Notes under the pieces: model-generated
Told to the model about the DNA's origin: nothing
What the model saw: only the letters and a program-made list of their open reading frames with translations
The model's database searches: none
Part shown: positions 53,053-62,777 of the stretch, in pieces
Layout of the letters: each line of letters begins with the position of its first letter
Numbering within the stretch: position 1 is the first letter of the stretch
NCBI RefSeq assembly: GCF_020786625.1
Contig: NZ_JAJGRC010000004.1
Span: 239,329 to 303,328 of the forward strand
Direction of reading: 5' to 3'
Length of the DNA stretch: 64,000 nt
Source of the DNA: Salinicoccus sp. RF5
Lineage (GTDB): Bacteria; Bacillota; Bacilli; Staphylococcales; Salinicoccaceae
Translations under genes and position numbers: made by a program

Positions 53053-54198
53053 ATGATTACAGACTGGATACCCCAATATGAACTGCTGGAGAAGAGTTAC
53101 CAGGAGAAGCTTGACGCACAATATCAGACACTCGACACCGACGAGATTAAGGCAGTTTACGAAAATGTCTACCTGAACCCGAAACATGTGGATATGTCAT
53201 CGATCAAAGAAGTGCCCTTCGTGACACCAGCGGAGCTGGAAAGGGACATGCTTGAGGATATGGCATATCAGGCGATGGCCGAAGGGCAGGTGGCTGTTCT
53301 CCTGATGGCCGGAGGACAGGGGACACGCCTTGAGCATCAAGGACCGAAGGGAACCTTTTCCTTTGAAGGGCGCTCCCTTTTTGAACTTCAGGCAGCCCAA
53401 CTTCAGGCATTTGAAGAAAAGGTGAAGACGCCACTGCAGTGGTATATCATGACGAGCGATATAAATCATGAAGAGACGCTCAAATTTTTTGAGGATCACG
53501 ACCACTTTGGACTGGCGCCTGAAAATATCCACTTCTTCAGGCAGGAGCACTTCCCGGCCCTGTCCAAGGAGGGGGAGCTGCTGATCGATGAAAGCAAGGA
53601 CATCATGCTGACGCCGAATGGCAACGGCGGAATATTCGGTGCACTGAAGCACAGCGGTATGCTCGATGATATGAAATCGAGGGGGATCGCCCATGTGTTC
53701 ATGAACAATGTGGATAATGTTGTAGTGAAGGTGGCGGACCCACTGCTGGTCGGTCTTCATATCCAAAATGATAATGAAGTGACATCGAAATCCATCACCC
53801 CAAAGCCGGGTGAGAGTGTGGGACGGTTGTGCCTGGTCGATGGGGAGAAGAGTGTGGTCGAGTATACCGAACTTCCTGAGGGGGAGGGGGATGCCTTCAA
53901 GAATGGGAACATCGGCATCCATGTGTTCAGTACCGGCTTCCTCGAGAAGGCAGCAGATGTCAGGATGCCCTATCATCTGGCCCTGAAGAAGTTGGAACAT
54001 ATGAATAAAACCCTCAGGGTTGTAAAAGAGGAAGGACTCAAGTTCGAGAAATTCTATTTTGATGCTTTCCGTCATGCAAAGACGCATATGACCCTCCAGG
54101 TGGACCGCAAAGGGGAGTTTTCTCCGCTCAAGAACAAAATGGGCAAGGACAGCGTCGAAACTGCCTATAGAGATCTTACGGATGAAGGGCTGATATGA
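53053..54198 (+). CDS. UDP-sugar/UDP-N-acetylhexosamine pyrophosphorylase-like uridylyltransferase
   Basis: 381 residues from the ATG at 53053 (GTGGAGG upstream). It is a UDPGP-type (eukaryote-like) nucleotidyltransferase: LLMAGGQGTRLEHQGPKG is the UTP-binding loop, followed by TPNGNGGIFGAL, NNVDNVVVKVADP and NIGIHVFS. Staphylococci carry a similar uridylyltransferase. It forms UDP-sugar from UTP and a sugar 1-phosphate; whether glucose or N-acetylglucosamine is used is unclear. It overlaps the next gene by 4 bp. Confidence 0.85.
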   Translation: MITDWIPQYELLEKSYQEKLDAQYQTLDTDEIKAVYENVYLNPKHVDMSSIKEVPFVTPAELERDMLEDMAYQAMAEGQVAVLLMAGGQGTRLEHQGPKGTFSFEGRSLFELQAAQLQAFEEKVKTPLQWYIMTSDINHEETLKFFEDHDHFGLAPENIHFFRQEHFPALSKEGELLIDESKDIMLTPNGNGGIFGALKHSGMLDDMKSRGIAHVFMNNVDNVVVKVADPLLVGLHIQNDNEVTSKSITPKPGESVGRLCLVDGEKSVVEYTELPEGEGDAFKNGNIGIHVFSTGFLEKAADVRMPYHLALKKLEHMNKTLRVVKEEGLKFEKFYFDAFRHAKTHMTLQVDRKGEFSPLKNKMGKDSVETAYRDLTDEGLI

Positions 54199-54917
54199 TG
54201 TTCGTCCGCCAGAAGGAGCCTCCCAAGAACCTGTATTGGAAGAAGCAGGGGATGGGCGAGAAGCTCGGCGGCTCCCTGAAACATATCGTCCCCCTGTCCT
54301 TCGGAGAGGAAGTGGGGAACAGTGTGAGTCATGGCGTAGCAGCACTCATCTTCATCGGACTGCTGCCGTTCACCTCGGTTTATATGTATGTGCAGGGAGG
54401 CACCATGCATGCGGTGGGGGGATCGGTATATGTCATCAGCATCCTGCTCATGTTCCTCACATCGACGCTCTACCATTCGATGGCGCACAATACCCAGCAT
54501 AAGTACATCATGCGCCTTCTGGACCACAGTCTGATCTATGTCGCCATTGCGGGGACATACACACCCATTGCCCTGTCGGTCATCGGCGGCACATGGGGGG
54601 TGGTTACGCTCATCGTCCAGTGGGCAGCCGCTGTCTTCGGGATATTGTATAAAGTACTCAGCCCGAAGGTGAACAGCAAGGTGAGTCTCGGATTCTACCT
54701 GGTCATGGGATGGATGGCGGTCATCTTCTTCCCGCATATCTTCAACAATACCAACTGGATGTTCCTGCTCATGCTGGTGCTGGGCGGAGTGAGCTACACC
54801 GTCGGTGCATGGTTCTATGCCCAGAAGACGCGGAAGTACTTTCATATGATATGGCATTTCTTCATCGTTGCAGCGAGCTTCCTGCACTACGTGGGCATAG
54901 TGTTCTATATCCATTGA
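54195..54917 (+). CDS. Hemolysin III family (PAQR-like) membrane protein
   Basis: 240 residues with seven membrane helices. The family's likely metal site is present: STLYHSMAHN in the second helix region, the aspartate in RLLDHSLIYVAIAGTYTP and HMIWHFFIVAASFLHY at the end. These proteins share the fold of adiponectin receptors and are probable zinc-dependent membrane hydrolases; toxicity is not implied. Start at the ATG overlapping the previous stop codon. Confidence 0.88.
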   Translation: MMFVRQKEPPKNLYWKKQGMGEKLGGSLKHIVPLSFGEEVGNSVSHGVAALIFIGLLPFTSVYMYVQGGTMHAVGGSVYVISILLMFLTSTLYHSMAHNTQHKYIMRLLDHSLIYVAIAGTYTPIALSVIGGTWGVVTLIVQWAAAVFGILYKVLSPKVNSKVSLGFYLVMGWMAVIFFPHIFNNTNWMFLLMLVLGGVSYTVGAWFYAQKTRKYFHMIWHFFIVAASFLHYVGIVFYIH

Positions 54918-54934
54918 TGAATAGATATTCGTTT

Positions 54935-54962
54935 TTGATTTTTTTATTCAGTTTGTTATGAT
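54935..54962 (+). promoter_or_regulatory. Promoter of proC
   Basis: TTGATT (54935-54940), 16 bp, TATGAT (54957-54962), 37 bp before the proC start codon. The T-rich spacer is unremarkable. Confidence 0.6.
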
Positions 54963-54999
54963 AGGTACTGTTGTTAAAATCAAAATTGGAGTTGATTCG

Positions 55000-55806
55000 A
55001 TGAAAATTGTCTTTTACGGTGCGGGAAACATGGCAAGTGCCATATTCATTGGCATGATAGAGAATAACGTTGTGAAACCGGATCAGATCTACCTGACGAG
55101 CAGAAGCCAGAAGGAAAAGATCATGTTCTTCAAGGAGAACCTGGGTGTCAACGTTTCATATGACGATGTAGAACTGCTGGATGATGCAGATTATGTCATC
55201 CTGGCAAGCAAGCCGCAGAGCTTTCCGGATGTTGCCAAAAGAATTCGTCCGCATCTTGAGGAAAAGACAAAAATCGTATCGGTTATGGCAGGAACCCAAA
55301 TCAAGACGATCCGGCGTGAGCTGGGAACTGAAAATCCGATTGCAAGACTGATGCCGAACACAAATGCGATGGTCCAGCATTCGGTGAGCGGAATCACGTA
55401 TTCCGAAAACTTCCCGGATAAGGATGAACTCGTCGAACTCATGGAAAGCTTCGGTACGACTGTGGTCGTGGAAGAGGGCGTCATGCATAATATCACTGCG
55501 GCAACCGGTTCCGGATCAGCCTTCCTGTACTATATATACGAAAAATATGCGGAGAGCCTGATGGCGCTCGGATTCGATGAGGAAGAGGCGCTGTTCCTGA
55601 CACGCAACCTTGTGATCGGAGCCGGTAAGATGGTAGAGGAGTCCGAATTGCCGTTCAGTCAGCTCAGGAAGAACATCACCTCAAAGAACGGTACGACAGA
55701 AGCGGGACTGAATGCACTGGATGGCGAGGGCATCAAGGAGATACTCACTGCGACATTGAATGCTGCAGCAAACCGGAGTGAAGAATTGAGTCAGGATGAC
55801 GACTAG
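55000..55806 (+). CDS. proC: Pyrroline-5-carboxylate reductase
   Basis: 268 residues from the ATG at 55000 (TTGGAG upstream). Last step of proline synthesis, reducing pyrroline-5-carboxylate with NADPH. Motifs are FYGAGNMASAIF, SVMAGTQIKTIRREL, ARLMPNTNAMVQHSVSG and the C-terminal ITSKNGTTEAGLNAL, all diagnostic. Proline is also an osmolyte in salt-tolerant bacteria. A terminator follows. Confidence 0.95.
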   Translation: MKIVFYGAGNMASAIFIGMIENNVVKPDQIYLTSRSQKEKIMFFKENLGVNVSYDDVELLDDADYVILASKPQSFPDVAKRIRPHLEEKTKIVSVMAGTQIKTIRRELGTENPIARLMPNTNAMVQHSVSGITYSENFPDKDELVELMESFGTTVVVEEGVMHNITAATGSGSAFLYYIYEKYAESLMALGFDEEEALFLTRNLVIGAGKMVEESELPFSQLRKNITSKNGTTEAGLNALDGEGIKEILTATLNAAANRSEELSQDDD

Positions 55807-55833
55807 CATCAGAGTATAAATGTGTAGAAGGGG

Positions 55834-55870
55834 AATGCTTCATATATGATGTATATGAAGCATTTTTTGT
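55834..55870 (+). terminator. Terminator of proC
   Basis: AATGCTTCATATA (55834-55846) and TATATGAAGCATT (55852-55864) form a 13-bp stem, followed by TTTTTGTG. It ends just before the ribosome binding site of the next gene, so that gene is either reached by read-through or has a promoter inside the hairpin region. Confidence 0.9.
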
Positions 55871-55883
55871 GAGGAGGAGTAAA

Positions 55884-57440
55884 GTGAAGATACTGTATCA
55901 TAACGGTATAATCCATACGATGAAAGCAGCAGGGGATACTGTAGAGGCTGTACTCGAAGAGGGCGGCCGTATCCTTGCGACAGGCTCAAAGGCGGAGTTG
56001 GCCGGCAGGGAGGACCAGTTGGTGGACCTTGGTGGAAAGACGATGCTTCCCGGCCTTACAGATACCCACCAGCACCTGATCATGCTGGGGAAGAAGCTGA
56101 AATCCCTCGCGCTTCATGAAGTGCAGGATATAGAAGAAATGAAGCGTCTGATCAATGATTTTGAGTCGACACATGAATGGAACCTGATACTTGGATATGA
56201 TGAAAATAATTTCCCGGACCAATACCGTATGTCGCATGACGAACTGGATGCATTGACCGACAAGCCGACATTGGTCACCCGGGTCTGCCAGCATGCCGGC
56301 CTAATCAATACTCGCGGGCTGGAGGTGTTGGGACTGGATGGTTCAACAGAGGATCCCGAAGGGGGATACTACGAACGCGATGAAGAGGGAAACCTGACAG
56401 GATGGGCCTACGACAAGGCGTTCGAAGCCCTTAGGGCGGCAACAGTCGATGATGACGTGGAGTCGCTGAGTGCGGACATCGAAACGGCAGTGGAGCATCT
56501 GTATACCTACGGGATCACGACTGTCCATACGGAGGACATGTCATATTATGGCCCCTACCAATTGCCATATGAAGCGTATATGAAGACACTTGGTCCAGAC
56601 AGGAAGAAGTTCAGGGTCAATCTCCTCAGGCATGAGGCGGTCTATGACGAAATGATTGAGGATGAACTGTCCTTCAAGGACGACTGGGTCGAAAAAGACG
56701 CAATGAAACTATTTATGGACGGTGCGTTCGGAGGCAAAACCGCCCTCGTAAAAGCACCATATGAAGGAACGGATGATCATGGCATCCAGATCCATTCGGT
56801 CGAAGCCCTCGAATCACTGGTCAGGAAAGCCCGTGCCAATGGAGATGCGGTGGCGGTCCATGTCATCGGGGATATGGCATGCGAATTGGTGGTCGATGCA
56901 ATCGAGAAGTATCCCGTCCCGGAAGGCAGGCATGACCGCCTGATCCACTGCAGCCTGCTCAGTGCAGAACTGATCGACAGGATGGCACAGCTCCCCCTCA
57001 TCTGTGATGTACAGCCGACTTTCCTGACATCCGACATGCCGTGGGTCGAATCCTATCTTGGATCGGAGCGGATGGAGTATCTCTATGCTTTCCGCACCAT
57101 GCAGACGCACGGTCTTCTGCTTGGAGGCTCCTCCGATGCACCGATAGAAGATGTAGATCCTTTGCTCGGAATCCATACACTGGTGACCCGCAGGGGAGCG
57201 TCGGGCGTGTATAATGAAGATGAACGCATCAGTCGATATGACGCGTTCAGGATGTATACACATAATGCTGCAGCAATCATCAACAAGGAAGATAAGGCCG
57301 GGCTTATTGCACCCGGTTATTACGCTGACTTCGCAATCTTCGACAAGGATGTCATGACATGTGAAGCGGATGAACTGCTTGAAGCAAAAGTGGAGAAGAC
57401 AATAATTGACGGCACCACCGTCTACGAATCAAATAATTAG
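55884..57440 (+). CDS. Amidohydrolase family protein, YtcJ-like
   Basis: 518 residues from the GTG at 55884 (GAGGAGGAG upstream; a GTG at 55869 lies under that site). It has the amidohydrolase layout: metal pair in LTDTHQHLIMLG, then NPL-type EDMSYYG, KLFMDGAFGGKTALVKAPY, VHVIGDMACELVVDAI, and GGSSDAPIEDVDPLLGIHTLVTRR. YtcJ-like members act on amides or enol-ethers with little known physiology. It is followed 13 bp later by the opine-dehydrogenase-like gene. Confidence 0.85.
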   Translation: MKILYHNGIIHTMKAAGDTVEAVLEEGGRILATGSKAELAGREDQLVDLGGKTMLPGLTDTHQHLIMLGKKLKSLALHEVQDIEEMKRLINDFESTHEWNLILGYDENNFPDQYRMSHDELDALTDKPTLVTRVCQHAGLINTRGLEVLGLDGSTEDPEGGYYERDEEGNLTGWAYDKAFEALRAATVDDDVESLSADIETAVEHLYTYGITTVHTEDMSYYGPYQLPYEAYMKTLGPDRKKFRVNLLRHEAVYDEMIEDELSFKDDWVEKDAMKLFMDGAFGGKTALVKAPYEGTDDHGIQIHSVEALESLVRKARANGDAVAVHVIGDMACELVVDAIEKYPVPEGRHDRLIHCSLLSAELIDRMAQLPLICDVQPTFLTSDMPWVESYLGSERMEYLYAFRTMQTHGLLLGGSSDAPIEDVDPLLGIHTLVTRRGASGVYNEDERISRYDAFRMYTHNAAAIINKEDKAGLIAPGYYADFAIFDKDVMTCEADELLEAKVEKTIIDGTTVYESNN

Positions 57441-57453
57441 AAGGAGGGATTTG

Positions 57454-58551
57454 ATGGGTTTGAAGATCAGCATTTTTGGTGCAGGGCATGGTGGCATCAC
57501 GGCTGCTGCAGATATGACTGAAAGAGGACATACGGTCACTCTGTACCAATCACCACAGTCAGACAGGGACTTGAGCAAAATTGAAGAGACGGGGGAAATC
57601 AATTTTAATGGCTCCCCAGTCAAGATACACAAATTCACGAGGGAAGTCGCTGAAGCGGTCCATGATCAGGATGTACTCATGCTTGCCATACCATCGACCG
57701 CCATCGAACCCGTTGCAGAAAATATTGCGCCCCATCTCGAAGACGGCCAGTACATTCTGATCAACAGCGCAAGTGCAATGTGCAGTATCCGCTTCAAACG
57801 TGTACTGCACAATATGAAGGCGGACGTGGACGTCAAAGTGGGAGAAACGATGTCCCTCACCTATGCTTCCCGGTACTTCCCCGAAAAGAATGAGGCGCAG
57901 CTCATTGCCTACAACAAACACAATTTGTTTGCAGCCTACCCTTCCCGACATACAGAAGAGATGCTCGAAGTGTTCAACCGGATGTATGATCACCTTAAAC
58001 CAGCGGAAAATATCCTTGAGACGACACTCAACAACGGCAATCCGGAAAGCCATCCGGGACCATCCATATTGAATGCAGGGCGAATTGATTATGCCGGAGA
58101 CGAATTCTATCTATATAAGGAAGGCATCACTGAGCATACAGTGAATGTCATCCACCGCATCGACGAGGAACGGCAGGCGATATGCAGGGCGTTGGGCTTT
58201 GAGGCCCTTTCGAAATCCGAGAGGAGTGTAAGGAGCGGCTATTTCGAAGATGGAATGAGCCTGCTCGAGCAGTACAACAGCTCCAAAGTGCTGCAGGATA
58301 TTGTCGGACCGACGAATCTGGAGAACCGTTATGTAACTGAAGATGTATCCAACGGTCTGGTGCTATGGGCCAGTATAGCGGATATGGTGGAAGTTGAAAC
58401 ACCTGTGATGGATGCTGTCATCACATTGACGGGTGTGCTGCTTGGTCGTGACTACTTCAAGCAGGGCGTTACACTGGGCAAGCTGGGCATAGAAAAAACG
58501 GATGCTGAACAGCTGAACCAACTCATGAAATACAATCATACACGGGATTAG
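57454..58551 (+). CDS. Octopine/nopaline dehydrogenase-family protein
   Basis: 365 residues from the ATG at 57454 (AAGGAGGG upstream). The N-terminal NAD(P) loop is FGAGHGGITAAADMTERGH, and the C-terminal domain has NNGNPESHPGPSILNAGRIDY, with the catalytic histidine in ESHPGP, a mark of the opine dehydrogenase family. Such enzymes reduce imines formed from an amino acid and a keto acid. It differs from staphylopine dehydrogenase CntM and is not beside metallophore genes. Substrate unknown. Confidence 0.83.
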   Translation: MGLKISIFGAGHGGITAAADMTERGHTVTLYQSPQSDRDLSKIEETGEINFNGSPVKIHKFTREVAEAVHDQDVLMLAIPSTAIEPVAENIAPHLEDGQYILINSASAMCSIRFKRVLHNMKADVDVKVGETMSLTYASRYFPEKNEAQLIAYNKHNLFAAYPSRHTEEMLEVFNRMYDHLKPAENILETTLNNGNPESHPGPSILNAGRIDYAGDEFYLYKEGITEHTVNVIHRIDEERQAICRALGFEALSKSERSVRSGYFEDGMSLLEQYNSSKVLQDIVGPTNLENRYVTEDVSNGLVLWASIADMVEVETPVMDAVITLTGVLLGRDYFKQGVTLGKLGIEKTDAEQLNQLMKYNHTRD

Positions 58552-58553
58552 CA

Positions 58554-58585
58554 AAAAACCCTCTGACAGATGTCAGAGGGTTTTT
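58554..58585. terminator. Bidirectional terminator
   Basis: AAAAACCCTCTGACA (58554-58568) and TGTCAGAGGGTTTTT (58571-58585) form a long stem with A and T tracts on both sides. It separates the converging opine-dehydrogenase-like and agcS genes. Confidence 0.94.
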
Positions 58586-58587
58586 CA

Positions 58588-59973
<1,386 letters not shown>

Positions 59974-60004
59974 ATGATCGCTCCTCTAATACAGGATTTT
60001 AAGT

Positions 60005-61459
60005 CTATTCTTCAGGAAGTGCATAGACACTGACACTCTGGCTGTCGACATAGAATTCACCATAGCCCTCGTCATCGATGGTTACCGTGTCCGGGCGGGT
60101 CCCGGTGAAGTCCGTCCATTCCTCACCGGCATGCAATTCGCCGACATACATCTTTTTATAACCTTCCTCCAGGCCATTGGAAATGAGGACGGCACAACCT
60201 GAGCCTTCGACGTCTTCTTCACCGAACCGTACCCAGCCGATGGTATCGGGATGGTCGAAGTAGTCTTCCTGCTCCCCGAGAGCCCGGGTATGTCTTGCAT
60301 GGAGCAGCGGGTCTATCGCGATCGCCATGCCTTCCTTGTCATAATCCCCGTCGATGCCGTAATAGTCTCCATAGAACACGCAAGGATACCCATCCCTTCT
60401 GAGGAGGATCAGAGCGTAGGCCGACTGCTTGAACCAATCGGCCACGAAAGATTCTAGTGACTCGCCGGGCTGGGTATCATGGTTGTCGACGAATGTTACG
60501 GTATTCCATGGATTCTCCTCGACTAGCGTTCCTTCGAAGATCTGTGTCAGGTCATAGTTTTCCTTTTCATTGGCCGCTTCGAATAGATTGTAGTGGAGTT
60601 TCACATCGAAAAGATCGATATCAAACTCGACATCCTTCAGAAATCCTTCCTTGGCCTCGACATCTGGATTCCAGAATTCGCCGAAGAAATATATATCCCG
60701 TTCGGCATGCTCCGTTACCGCGTTGATGAATTCTTCTATAAACTTACTGTCGATATGCTTGACTGCGTCCAGCCTGAAACCGTCCACATCGAGTGTATCG
60801 GTGAGCCACTTGCCCCATTCGATCATTTCCTCTTTGACGGCCGGGTGGTCATAATCGATGTCCGAAAACATCAGGTAGTCGAAATTACCGTATTCATCAT
60901 CGACATTGTCGCTCCAGTCCTTATGTTCCCCGACGATTTTGAATACACTTGTACGATCTGCCTTGGCATCGTAGTCCACTCCGACGAAGTGGGTGAAGTC
61001 CCACTCGAACTTACTGTATTTCCCATTGCGCCCCGGGAATGTAAAGCGTGTATAACCTTCGATGTCATAGGGTTCAGATATCTCCGTTCCCCGGTCTTCA
61101 GGATCCACTTCTATCGCCTGGAATGTCTCCTTCTCATCTCCGCCGGCCTTGTGGTTCATCACAAGGTCGATGTAGACGAGGAGGCCTGCTTCCTTACATG
61201 CGGCTATCGCTGCCTCAAGCTGTTCGCGTGTGCCGTATTTCGTCCGGACTGCGCCCTTCTGGTCGAATTCACCCAAATCATAGACATCGTATACCGCGTA
61301 TCCCTGATTGGACGGGTCGTCTGCCTTGGTCGGAGGCGGGAGCCAGACCGCATCAACCCCCATATCCTTGATTTCTTGGGCACTATCCTTCAGGCGGTCC
61401 CAATGGGAACCATCATCCGGCAAGTACCATTCAAAATACTGCATGAGTGTAAAATTCAT
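60005..61459 (-). CDS. Cytoplasmic alpha-amylase (GH13)
   Basis: 484 residues from the ATG at 61459, which gives the usual MNFTLMQYFEWYLPDDGSHW start; an ATG at 61495 is in frame but lacks a site. Catalytic residues lie in GFRLDAVKHID (nucleophile Asp), IYFFGEFWNPD (Glu) and TFVDNHDTQPGES (Asp). There is no signal peptide, so it works inside the cell on imported maltodextrins, like the GH13_5 cytoplasmic amylases. malQ-glgP about 20 kb away would process its products. Confidence 0.92.
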   Translation of the reverse strand: MNFTLMQYFEWYLPDDGSHWDRLKDSAQEIKDMGVDAVWLPPPTKADDPSNQGYAVYDVYDLGEFDQKGAVRTKYGTREQLEAAIAACKEAGLLVYIDLVMNHKAGGDEKETFQAIEVDPEDRGTEISEPYDIEGYTRFTFPGRNGKYSKFEWDFTHFVGVDYDAKADRTSVFKIVGEHKDWSDNVDDEYGNFDYLMFSDIDYDHPAVKEEMIEWGKWLTDTLDVDGFRLDAVKHIDSKFIEEFINAVTEHAERDIYFFGEFWNPDVEAKEGFLKDVEFDIDLFDVKLHYNLFEAANEKENYDLTQIFEGTLVEENPWNTVTFVDNHDTQPGESLESFVADWFKQSAYALILLRRDGYPCVFYGDYYGIDGDYDKEGMAIAIDPLLHARHTRALGEQEDYFDHPDTIGWVRFGEEDVEGSGCAVLISNGLEEGYKKMYVGELHAGEEWTDFTGTRPDTVTIDDEGYGEFYVDSQSVSVYALPEE

Positions 61460-61709
61460 ATCGTTAGCGTCCTTTCTATAGCTGGTATCCAACATATAGC
61501 CATTTTGGAATGCAGGTAACCAAAAAACTTCATATGATTAGTCTGAAAATATAAATAATTATAACATACAAAGTATCCGTTTTTCCTCATATAAAATAAA
61601 ATTGAAATCTTTGGACGCATACACAAAGTGTTTGGCACTTTTCTATTTTATAGATAACCGGATATGTTATCATGATAATATTGAATCTAGGCATAAAAGG
61701 AGAATTTAA
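61460..61709. other. Divergent region between alpha-amylase and salA
   Basis: 250 A/T-rich bp without a gene. It contains the perfect 12-bp palindrome TTATCATGATAA (61667-61678), 32 bp before the salA start codon. No strong -35/-10 pair or cre site was found for either gene. Confidence 0.35.
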
Positions 61710-62759
61710 ATGGTCACTAAAGAACAAGTGGAAGAAATAGTTGGGAATATAGATGATCCGATACTTAATGTGCCAATTAAGGAAACGGACGGCATCAGGG
61801 AAATCAGCATCAAGGAAGAAAAGAACCACGTGAGCGTCAAAGTCGCAATCGGCCGTCTCGGCGGTCAGGAGCAGCTGGATCTGCAGATGAAAGTCGTCAA
61901 TCTGCTGAAAGAGGCGGGAGCGGAAACAGTCGGACTGCGTTTTGATGAACTGGATGAAGAGGTGATAGAGAAGCACCGCGGTACTTCAGGCAGCGAAGTG
62001 GAAAATCGTTTCAAGGATAACGATACGCAATTCATCGCTGTAGCTTCCGGTAAAGGCGGCGTGGGAAAATCCACCGTTGCGGTCAACCTGGCTGTCGCAC
62101 TCGCTGAAAAGGGCAAGAAGGTCGGCATCATTGATGCGGATATATATGGCTTCAGTGTGCCGGATATGATGGGCATCACTGAAAAGCCGGGTATTGAAGA
62201 CAAGACGATTATTCCCGTCGAACGTTTCGGTGTGAAAGTCATCTCCATGGCATTCTTCGTTGAGGAGAATACGCCGGTCATCTGGAGAGGCCCGATGCTC
62301 GGCAAGATGATCAGCAGTTTCTTCAATGAAGTGGAATGGGGAGATTTGGATTACCTCCTGCTTGACCTTCCGCCGGGTACAGGCGACGTGGCGTTGGATG
62401 TCCATCAGCTGCTGCCGCACAGTAAAGAAATCATCGTAACGACACCGCATCCGACGGCGGCGTTTGTAGCAGCACGGGCAGGTGCGATGGCACAGCATAC
62501 AGATCATGAGATCATCGGCGTAATCGAAAACATGAGCTACTTCGAGAGTGAATTGACGAATGAGAAAGAGTACGTGTTCGGCAAAGGCGGCGGAGAAAAG
62601 CTTGCGCAGGAGCTACAGGCTCCACTGCTCGGCCAGTTGCCACTCGGCCAGCCTGAATGGAATGAGAAGGATTTCGCACCTTCCATCTATACAAAAGAGC
62701 ATAAGATCGGTGAAATATACAGAAGCATTGCAGATAACGTAATCAAAGAGAGCGAATAG
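61710..62759 (+). CDS. salA: SalA/Mrp-family P-loop ATPase without cysteines
   Basis: 349 residues: an N-terminal MIP18/DUF59-like domain (about 1-90), then the deviant Walker A GKGGVGKS (114-121), DADIYGFSVPDMMG and LLDLPPGTGDVALD. Most Mrp/ApbC proteins carry a CPxC motif after ENMSYF to hold a bridging Fe-S cluster; here that stretch reads ESELTNEKE and the whole protein has no cysteine. This fits the B. subtilis SalA regulator type. Position before kbaA and rrn matches B. subtilis. AAAAGGAG precedes the ATG. Confidence 0.88.
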   Translation: MVTKEQVEEIVGNIDDPILNVPIKETDGIREISIKEEKNHVSVKVAIGRLGGQEQLDLQMKVVNLLKEAGAETVGLRFDELDEEVIEKHRGTSGSEVENRFKDNDTQFIAVASGKGGVGKSTVAVNLAVALAEKGKKVGIIDADIYGFSVPDMMGITEKPGIEDKTIIPVERFGVKVISMAFFVEENTPVIWRGPMLGKMISSFFNEVEWGDLDYLLLDLPPGTGDVALDVHQLLPHSKEIIVTTPHPTAAFVAARAGAMAQHTDHEIIGVIENMSYFESELTNEKEYVFGKGGGEKLAQELQAPLLGQLPLGQPEWNEKDFAPSIYTKEHKIGEIYRSIADNVIKESE

Positions 62760-62777
62760 GCGCGGAGGAATCATAGT

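Noticed and set aside
53197..54345. 382-codon minus-strand frame opposite the uridylyltransferase
   Set aside because: Antisense to a certain UDPGP gene; composition and length follow from the codon bias of the sense strand.
57454..58551. Staphylopine-type metallophore dehydrogenase (CntM)
   Set aside because: Sequence belongs to the octopine/nopaline group and no cntK, cntL or metal-opine transporter genes are adjacent.
60593..61519. 308-codon plus-strand frame opposite the alpha-amylase
   Set aside because: Antisense to a certain GH13 gene, without a plausible start.
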